Source: Bifidobacterium mongoliense DSM 21395 (GTDB lineage: Bacteria; Actinomycetota; Actinomycetes; Actinomycetales; Bifidobacteriaceae). From it: DNA of 64,000 nt. Positions 58,197 to 64,000 of the stretch are shown here, in pieces (within the stretch, counting starts at the first letter, position 1; each line of letters starts with the position of its first letter). The position numbers were made by a program, and so were the translations under genes. The notes beneath the pieces were generated by a model. That model worked only from the letters and a program-made list of their open reading frames with translations, did no database searches and was not told the DNA's origin. The stretch spans positions 62,001 to 126,000 of the forward strand of contig NZ_JGZE01000001.1 in assembly GCF_000741285.1 (NCBI RefSeq). The letters are read 5' to 3'.

Positions 58197-58888
58197 CGTC
58201 GATCTCCCGTCCTCACCATCAGATTACGCACCCAACGCACCAGAAGGAAGAGCAGTACCAGAATGAAGACCCCGATCACGACGTCCTCGACCGCGCCGAG
58301 CACGCCCAGCATCGAGCACCAACGGTCACCCAGCAGGTAGCCGGCACCGACCAGCACGCTGTTCCAGATCGCCGAACCCAGCACCGTCCACCCGCTGAAA
58401 ACCCAGGGGTTCATCCGGTTGAATCCGGCGGGTATCGAGATGAGGGAGCGCACGACCGGTACGAGACGCCCGAACAGGACCGACCAGGCGCCGTACTTGG
58501 CGAACCATCGATCCGCGGAGTCGATGTCCTTGCGCGACACCCCCGGTATCACATCAGCGGCGCGCTGGATGCGCTCCAGCCCTATCCACCGTGAGAGACC
58601 GTACAGGACCCACGCGCCGGCCAGCGACCCGATGGTGGCGCTCACGATCGCCACGGCCAACGGCATCGTGCCGCGCGCCGAGGAGAATCCGGCGAGCGGC
58701 AGGATCACCTCGCTGGGGATCGGCGGGAACACCGACTCCATGGCGATGGCGAGCGCGACGCCTACGCCGCCGATACGGTCCATGAGCATCACCAGCCAGT
58801 TGGTGATGGTTCCGATGATGCCGGGTTGGGCGGTGGTGCACGCCGGGACCGCCTCGGCGGCGATGGTGAGAATCTGCATGTGGGCCAT
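58193..58888 (-). CDS. DedA-family membrane protein
   Basis: About 231 aa. SNARE-associated/VTT domain with the DedA signature: AMESVFPPIPSEVILPLAGF, the glycine-rich GSLAGAWVLYGLSRWIG, and FGRLVPVVRSLISIPAGFNRM with conserved Arg residues. Several TM helices follow and a basic tail closes it. DedA proteins move phospholipids or undecaprenyl phosphate across the membrane. The start is uncertain (GTG 58927, ATG 58888 or ATG 58879, none with a good site). It is the first gene of the pupylation operon and is divergent from serB. Confidence 0.88.
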   Translation of the reverse strand: MAHMQILTIAAEAVPACTTAQPGIIGTITNWLVMLMDRIGGVGVALAIAMESVFPPIPSEVILPLAGFSSARGTMPLAVAIVSATIGSLAGAWVLYGLSRWIGLERIQRAADVIPGVSRKDIDSADRWFAKYGAWSVLFGRLVPVVRSLISIPAGFNRMNPWVFSGWTVLGSAIWNSVLVGAGYLLGDRWCSMLGVLGAVEDVVIGVFILVLLFLLVRWVRNLMVRTGDRR

Positions 58889-58917
58889 TGTCGCAATGGC
58901 TACGGAGAATCGAGAGC

Positions 58918-59712
58918 ATGTCTTCACGAACTGCGCAAGCTCTTGACAAGAACGACCCCGAGTTGGAGGCGGCAGGGGGAACCACGCATCCCGCCGGGCC
59001 GTCTCCCGTCACATCGGATTCGGCCGAACCCGATCACACAAAACCCGATCTCGGCAAACCGGGTCTCGGCAAACCGGGTCTCGGCAAACCGGGTCTCCTG
59101 GTCATGGACGTCGATGCGACCCTGATCCGCGAGGAGGTCATCGATCTGTTGGGCGATGCGGCCGGCGCAGGTGAGCGCATCGCCGCCATCACGGCCCGCG
59201 CCATGCGCGGGGAACTGGATTTCTCCCAGTCCCTGCGAGCCCGGGTGCGCTTGCTGCGAGGGCTGCCGGTCTCGGTGTTCGACGACGTATTCGCACGGGT
59301 GCATGTCACCCCGGGGGCGCTTGACCTGATCGCGACGCTGCATGCCCACGGGTGGAAGGTCGGCGTGGTGTCAGGCGGTTTCCATGAGATCGTCGACCGC
59401 CTGGCCGACCACCTGGGCCTGGACCACTGGATCGCCAACCGACTGGAGGTCTCCCATGGCGCGCTCACCGGCGGGGTGCTGGGCGACATCGTCACCAAGG
59501 AGACCAAACGGGAGGCGCTCGAACGCTGGATGCGCGAGGACGGCCTGGAACCGGGGCAGAGCGTGGCGGTGGGCGACGGCGCGAACGACATCCCCATGAT
59601 CCGTCAGGCTGCGCTGGGCATCGCGTTCTGCGCGAAACCGGTGGTCCGCGAGCACGCGGACCACTCCATCACGACACCCGACCTCATGCAGGTGATGACG
59701 CTGCTGTCCTGA
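58918..59712 (+). CDS. serB: Phosphoserine phosphatase
   Basis: Last step of serine synthesis, 264 aa, HAD superfamily. Motif I is LLVMDVDATL (D64, D66), motif II VVSGGFHEIVD, motif III K in VTKETKREAL and motif IV VGDGANDIPMI. The cap is EEVIDLLGDAAG ... MRGELDFSQSLRARV with the substrate-binding Glu and Arg. The 58-residue N-terminus lacks the ACT domain of long SerB proteins. Just before motif I a 15-bp perfect tandem repeat gives three LGKPG units. ATG 58918 has GAGAG just upstream. Confidence 0.95.
   Translation: MSSRTAQALDKNDPELEAAGGTTHPAGPSPVTSDSAEPDHTKPDLGKPGLGKPGLGKPGLLVMDVDATLIREEVIDLLGDAAGAGERIAAITARAMRGELDFSQSLRARVRLLRGLPVSVFDDVFARVHVTPGALDLIATLHAHGWKVGVVSGGFHEIVDRLADHLGLDHWIANRLEVSHGALTGGVLGDIVTKETKREALERWMREDGLEPGQSVAVGDGANDIPMIRQAALGIAFCAKPVVREHADHSITTPDLMQVMTLLS
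59050..59094 (+). repeat. Three exact 15-bp tandem copies within serB
   Basis: CTCGGCAAACCGGGT is repeated three times without change and encodes L-G-K-P-G three times directly before the catalytic DxD motif. A partial, changed copy (AAACCCGAT) precedes it. Identical copies point to recent slippage. Confidence 0.95.
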
Positions 59713-59725
59713 GGTCGGCGGCGAT

Positions 59726-60721
59726 CTATCGGCAGGTCGCCGTGTCTGGCAACCGGGCTCCACGCGCCCAGTCCGCGGCCGCCATGGCACGCTTGCCCTG
59801 CGCCTTGACGGTGATGAGTTCCAAGGGTTCGGACGCGGTCCCGACCCACACATGCCGTTTGCCGATCGACAGCCGCCCGGGTTCGAGATGCGTCGGCGTC
59901 TCGGGCCGTGTGGCATCGGCCGGCCTGGCCTCCAACACGTGCAGGGTCTCGCCCGAAGGCGATGCAGGCGTCGCATCCAGCGCCGTGGCGGCATCCGTCG
60001 TGTCGAGCACGCACCACGCGCCCGGCTCGGGCGTGCAGGCCCGGATCTGACGGTCCGCGGCGAAGGCCGGCACATCGAATCGGATGTGGGCGTCCTCGAC
60101 GCCGATCTTCCTGGCGACCTCGTATGCGCCCTGCGGCTGGTCGACCGGCCGGATCTGATCCTCGGCCATCGCCTGCAGCGTCGAAGCGAGCAGATGCGAT
60201 CCGTCCTGGGACAGACGATCCAGCACCACACCGGAAGTGTCATGGGGGCCGATCTCCAAGGTCGATTGCGCGAGGATCGGACCGGAATCCATGCCCTTCG
60301 TGATACGGAAGACGGTGGCCCCGGTCAGGGTGTCCCCCGCCCAGATGGCGCGCTGCACGGGAGCGGCCCCGCGCCACTGCGGCAGCAGGGAGAAATGCAG
60401 GTTATACCAGCCCATGGGCAGTGCCTCGAGCACGGGCTCCTTGAGGATCTTGCCATAGGCCACGACCGCCGCGGCCTGGGCGCCGCTGGCCTTGAGCTCC
60501 GTGAGGAACGCGGGCTCGTTCGGGTCGCCTTCCAGCACGGGGATGCCCAGTTCGAGGGCAAGACACTTGACGGGACTCGGCTCAAGCTTCCTGCCGCGAC
60601 CTCGGGGCGCATCGGGCCGGGTCAGCACGGCGACGACCTCGAAATGCTCATCGTCATCGGCGAGGGCCCGCAGCGGCGCCACGGCCACCTCGGGGGTTCC
60701 GGCGAACAGGAGACGTATCAT
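59726..60721 (-). CDS. fmt: Methionyl-tRNA formyltransferase
   Basis: Formylates initiator Met-tRNA with 10-formyl-THF; 331 aa. The N-terminal domain MIRLLFAGTPEVAVAPLRALADD, TRPDAPRGRGRKLEPSPVK and the catalytic HFSLLPQWRGAAPVQRAIWAGD (N-x-H equivalent NLHFSLLPQWRG) are seen. The linker and C-terminal OB domain end near TGDTARC-like residues (PDTATCR). ATG 60721 follows GGAAGGA by 6 nt; the upstream open frame is rejected. It is convergent with serB with 13 nt between the stops, and downstream of the HAD gene. Confidence 0.95.
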   Translation of the reverse strand: MIRLLFAGTPEVAVAPLRALADDDEHFEVVAVLTRPDAPRGRGRKLEPSPVKCLALELGIPVLEGDPNEPAFLTELKASGAQAAAVVAYGKILKEPVLEALPMGWYNLHFSLLPQWRGAAPVQRAIWAGDTLTGATVFRITKGMDSGPILAQSTLEIGPHDTSGVVLDRLSQDGSHLLASTLQAMAEDQIRPVDQPQGAYEVARKIGVEDAHIRFDVPAFAADRQIRACTPEPGAWCVLDTTDAATALDATPASPSGETLHVLEARPADATRPETPTHLEPGRLSIGKRHVWVGTASEPLELITVKAQGKRAMAAADWARGARLPDTATCR

Positions 60722-60879
60722 GATGATCCTTCCCGATCGATGCGCCGATAGACGGCATCGATCAACATGCTGAATACTGTGGGAATATTGCGTACGGGGA
60801 CACCGGGGACCGCTGCCCTGTGCGATGGGGCCCAGCGTACGGCGCCACCGGATGCCGGAGCCACCGCGTGGCGTACCGA

Positions 60880-61584
60880 TCACCGGACCGCCGGAATCGG
60901 CACGCCGGCGTCGATGAGCCGCGCACGCAGCCGCGTCGGGTCACGGAATCGTATGGCGCGTATCCCCGCCCGATTCGCGCCGATGACGTTCATCGCCTTG
61001 TCATCGATGAACACGGCGGTATCCGCGGCGATGCGGAAATCATGCAGCGCGCGTTCGTAGATGGCGCGGTCGGGCTTGCGCAGCCGCACGAACCCGGACA
61101 CCACGGTCCCGTCCAGCTCCCCGATGAGGGGGCATTGCTCCCGGGCGACGGCGAAGAGGTCATGCTCCCAGTTCGACAGTCCCCACACCCCCAGACCGGC
61201 GGCCTTCAGGTCATGCACGAGCATACGCGCGCCCGGGACCGGACCGGTGAGGGAATCCTCGAAGTTGTCGAGGTAATACCGCATCATGTCGGCCCACTCA
61301 TCCCCATGGGTGCGGCGCATCCAGGCGACGCCCTCATCCCGGGTCATGCCGGCGTCCATACGGTCGTTGGCGTCGTAGAACCCCGATATGTCGTTGTCGA
61401 GGAAGCGCTCGATGTGCGCCGGGCTGTAGCGGGGCACGAGAGCGGCGGCAGGATCCCAGTACAGAAGCACGTTGCCGAAATCGAAGATCACATCACGCAC
61501 CGGATCGCCCTCGGCGGACGCGGCGTCCCCCTCGGCCACCATCACGTCGTACGTCATATCCGGTTCTCCGGGCCAACCCTTCAT
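60880..61584 (-). CDS. HAD-superfamily phosphatase (YihX-like subfamily IA)
   Basis: A 234-aa phosphatase. Motif I is VIFDFGNVLLYWDP (nucleophile Asp, with Gly at the +2 place as in YihX-type enzymes). The cap includes RMDAGMTRDEGVAWM. Motif II is GLSNWEHDLFAV, motif III Lys in LRKPDRAIYERAL and motif IV FIDDKAMNVIGANRAG. E. coli YihX hydrolyses alpha-glucose-1-phosphate; the substrate here is unknown. ATG 61584 is preferred because GAAGGAGG then has 6 nt spacing, while ATG 61590 touches it. It lies between priA and fmt, a common actinobacterial neighbourhood. Confidence 0.9.
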   Translation of the reverse strand: MKGWPGEPDMTYDVMVAEGDAASAEGDPVRDVIFDFGNVLLYWDPAAALVPRYSPAHIERFLDNDISGFYDANDRMDAGMTRDEGVAWMRRTHGDEWADMMRYYLDNFEDSLTGPVPGARMLVHDLKAAGLGVWGLSNWEHDLFAVAREQCPLIGELDGTVVSGFVRLRKPDRAIYERALHDFRIAADTAVFIDDKAMNVIGANRAGIRAIRFRDPTRLRARLIDAGVPIPAVR

Positions 61585-61809
61585 CGCCATCCTCCTTCGC
61601 GTTGCGTGCATCCCGCATCGTTCCATCGTCCCATATGGTTCCACCGTCCCACAGCGCCGCGCGGCCGTGGACGGCCGTAGGCAACCGGGCCGTTGCCCGG
61701 CACCGACGGTCCGCACGCCGTCACCGTGGCATCATCGTTCCATGCCACCGCGACGTGACGGCCCATGCGACCTGCGGATGCGGTGCCCGTATCCGCAGCG
61801 TACCGGGCC

Positions 61810-64000
61810 TCACAGCAGATCCTTCGGATCGAGTTGGAAGCGCAGTTCCCCCGGGGTCCGTGTGGCCACGTGCCGGGCCACGGCGTCGCGCAGGGCGATG
61901 GCGAAGGGGGCGCGACGGCCGGGTTCGACGCGGACCACGGCCTTCACCCGGTCACGGGTCTCCTCGAGTTCATGCGCGTCCATGGTCACGGGCGGTGCGA
62001 TCGGCACCGGCCCCAGCACCGCGGGCATTGCGGCCTCGCCCTCGCCGACGGTGGCATGCGTGCCATCGAGCGCACCCACCTCGTGCAGCAGCCATGTCAC
62101 GGCGTCCCGCCGCCCCCAGATGCAGGCGCAGGGCAGCACCGGGGGCAGGGCGGTCTGTGCGCGTTCATCGAGTTCGTGCGCGGCAAGTTGCGGGCTGTCC
62201 CACAGCACGAGCGAACGGGCGAGCACGGGATCGCTTTCGCCGATGAGCAGAGCCTGACCGCCCCTGTTGCGCGGCAGGCACAAGGACACGGCCCTCATCC
62301 AGTTCGTCAGTGTGTCGATGCGGGCGTCGACTCCCCGGGCATAGAGACTGGTCCAGGCGTCAAGGATCGCCACGGCCCGGTATCCGACCCCGATCCCGTC
62401 ATCGGCCTGGACCAACGGTTCCGCCCCTGGAGGGGCGAGCACGAGCATGGACCGGTTCGGCACGCTGGACACGATGCCGCCCGGTTGACTCGGCCCGGAC
62501 AGCACCATCGGCGCATCGCCGAACAACCCGTGCAGTTCCTGCGCGGTTCCGGCGGCACCGACACGCACCATATGCATGCGGTCGTTGCCGCAGTGCGGAC
62601 AGCGCCAGTGCACGGCCGCCGCGCCGCACCATCCGCATCGGGGCACCGCGCCGGATGAGCGCACCAGCGGCCCGGTGCAGCGACGGCACCGAGCCTGGCG
62701 GTGGCATCGGGTGCAGCCGAGCCGCTGTTCGACGCCGTCCTGGGGTATCGAGAGCAGCACCGGCCCCTCGTCCAGGGCCTCCTTAAGGATGCGCACGGCG
62801 AAATGCGGGACGCGGGCACCCACCGTGGGATCCACAAGCCGTGTCAGCTCAGCGCGGTTGAGCCACCGTGTCCACGGCGCGCGTGACCTGACCACGGCGG
62901 CGAACGGGTGCACGGCGACGCTGGGACCGCTCACCGGCGTCGCATCCGCGGCATCCATGCCCACCTCACGCTCACTCACGACGCTGCGGGCGTTGGCCAG
63001 GGCGAGGAACACCCCCTGATGACGCGCCGCCCGCAGACGCAGTACGCCGCGCGCCTGGGCGTAGGGCATCATCCCGTCGGCATGCTGATACGCCGCGTCC
63101 TCGAGAATGGCGAAGAACGCGGGCTCCCGTACCGGCGCATACATCGAGGCCCGTGGACCGACCACGCAACCCACCGCACCGCTCGCCACGGCGCAGTAGG
63201 CACGGTACCGACGATCCGGAGGCAACGAGGCGGCGAGCATGAGGTAATCGCCGCGCACCGCGTTACGTACGGGGTCGCCGGCCGTAAATTCACTCAACCC
63301 CAGCCTCCCCAGAGCACGGCACACCAGCATGGTCTCGCGCATGCCGGGCATGACGAGAACGGCGGATCGGCCATGGGCCATGGCGTCGAGGGCGAGCACG
63401 GCCAGATCGTCGGCCCACGCCGCCTGACCGGGCAGCATATCCATGACGAAGGCACCGTGCCGACGCGATTCGATGGCATCGGTGAGCGCCGCAACGTGCT
63501 CGTATGATTGCGCCAGCGATCGTAACCCGGCGTCGAGGGCGGCGTGCCCCCCCGGGTTCGTCCGACCGTATCGTGCGGCCGCCGTATCCTCCCCCGCCCG
63601 GCGCCACAACGGTTCCTTGTCGACGCGCGCGACGCGTGAGGGCAGGGACAGCCGCAGGATGTTGGCCCTCGTCCCCCCATAGGCATCGGCTATGGCAGAG
63701 ATGTCGCCGCGCATATCCTCGCCGACGAGCACATGCGGCGTCACCACCCGTTCGAGGAAACGCAACGAGGATCCGGGCACCGGGGACTGCGCCGAACGCT
63801 CCCATATGATCCCGTTGACCCGGCGGCCCGCGAACCGCACCCGTACGAGCGTGCCCGGAATCGCCGCGTCCGACTGGCTCTCATCGACGAGATAGTCGAA
63901 GGTGGACCCCAGGTGGGTCGCCTGCACATCCAGCACCACGCTGGCTATCGGCAGATCGGCGGCAGGCTCGCGCGCCGGGGCGGCCTTCCTCCGGCGACGG
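61810..64000 (-). CDS. priA: Primosomal protein N' (PriA), helicase-degenerate type, 5' end cut by window
   Basis: The frame is open to the window edge (PAADLPIASVVLDVQATHLGSTFDYLVDE), so the N-terminus is missing. At least 730 codons are present. The 3'-DNA-binding domain and a zinc-binding region with four Cys pairs (CTRC, CRRC, CGWC, CPHC) are intact. The helicase motifs are not: the Walker A position reads VMPGMRETM and the DEAH position LEDAAY. This is the actinobacterial PriA form thought to lack helicase activity and to serve primosome assembly only. The gene precedes the HAD phosphatase and fmt on the same strand. Confidence 0.92.
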   Translation of the reverse strand, partial: RRRRKAAPAREPAADLPIASVVLDVQATHLGSTFDYLVDESQSDAAIPGTLVRVRFAGRRVNGIIWERSAQSPVPGSSLRFLERVVTPHVLVGEDMRGDISAIADAYGGTRANILRLSLPSRVARVDKEPLWRRAGEDTAAARYGRTNPGGHAALDAGLRSLAQSYEHVAALTDAIESRRHGAFVMDMLPGQAAWADDLAVLALDAMAHGRSAVLVMPGMRETMLVCRALGRLGLSEFTAGDPVRNAVRGDYLMLAASLPPDRRYRAYCAVASGAVGCVVGPRASMYAPVREPAFFAILEDAAYQHADGMMPYAQARGVLRLRAARHQGVFLALANARSVVSEREVGMDAADATPVSGPSVAVHPFAAVVRSRAPWTRWLNRAELTRLVDPTVGARVPHFAVRILKEALDEGPVLLSIPQDGVEQRLGCTRCHRQARCRRCTGPLVRSSGAVPRCGWCGAAAVHWRCPHCGNDRMHMVRVGAAGTAQELHGLFGDAPMVLSGPSQPGGIVSSVPNRSMLVLAPPGAEPLVQADDGIGVGYRAVAILDAWTSLYARGVDARIDTLTNWMRAVSLCLPRNRGGQALLIGESDPVLARSLVLWDSPQLAAHELDERAQTALPPVLPCACIWGRRDAVTWLLHEVGALDGTHATVGEGEAAMPAVLGPVPIAPPVTMDAHELEETRDRVKAVVRVEPGRRAPFAIALRDAVARHVATRTPGELRFQLDPKDLL

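Overview
The window is high-GC actinobacterial DNA with dense, often overlapping genes. It most resembles a Bifidobacterium or another member of the Bifidobacteriaceae. Supporting signs are a Pup-ligation gene set with no 20S proteasome genes beside it, a corynebacterial-type gluABCD uptake operon, DUF349, DUF3027 and DUF3516 actinobacterial families, a polyphosphate-type glucokinase, a lone groEL behind CIRCE operators, and a helicase-degenerate PriA. The species cannot be named from this sequence. No rRNA, tRNA, CRISPR array or intact mobile element was seen. Two genes run off the edges: a membrane protein on the left and priA on the right. Layout: 1-4009 holds a polytopic membrane protein, a PLP aminotransferase and ppgK. 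4273-7690 is a riboflavin uptake unit: an FMN riboswitch, the S component RibU, and one protein fusing both ECF ATPases to the EcfT permease. 7852-13426 carries an amidohydrolase, a D-2-hydroxyacid dehydrogenase, a DHA2-type exporter and rarA, which overlaps the large DUF3516 helicase gene (to 16085). 16132-19729 is gluDCBA on the minus strand, followed by aspS and hisS (to 23247) and a divergent DUF349 gene. A convergent gap with three near-perfect hairpins separates DUF349 from clpC. 27930-34944 has a tandem universal stress protein, DUF3027 plus a cold-shock protein, a two-component system, a Rv1476/TPM-like membrane protein and a divergent WXG100 gene. 35196-36959 is groEL with two CIRCE operators over its promoter. 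36960-38163 is the only sizeable stretch without an intact gene: it holds a 17-unit, 21-bp tandem array and the stump of a Zn-ribbon transposase. Then come cspA, a LytR_C-domain protein and ung. 40122-45384 is a six-gene MoxR-DUF58-VWA operon in which every junction is an ATGA overlap, followed by a WXG-motif protein and an overlapping alpha/beta hydrolase that look like a secreted pair (45494-47424). purB, a fused kinase-like/flippase membrane protein and hup follow. 52183-58888 is a minus-strand operon reading dedA, mpa/arc, dop, a degenerate inositol-monophosphatase-family gene, pup, pafA. The last part has serB convergent with fmt, a HAD phosphatase and the partial priA. The most notable points are: the pupylation operon without prcBA, in which the Mpa C-terminus lacks the proteasome-docking tail and an active-site-degenerate IMPase homologue is embedded; the WXG/YxxxE pair with a hydrolase domain; the iteron-like 21-bp array beside a dead transposase; the riboswitch-ECF fusion unit; and several genes with a TANNNT box 7-8 nt before the start codon, which suggests leaderless mRNAs. 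The rest of the genome cannot be seen, so absences are absences from this window only.
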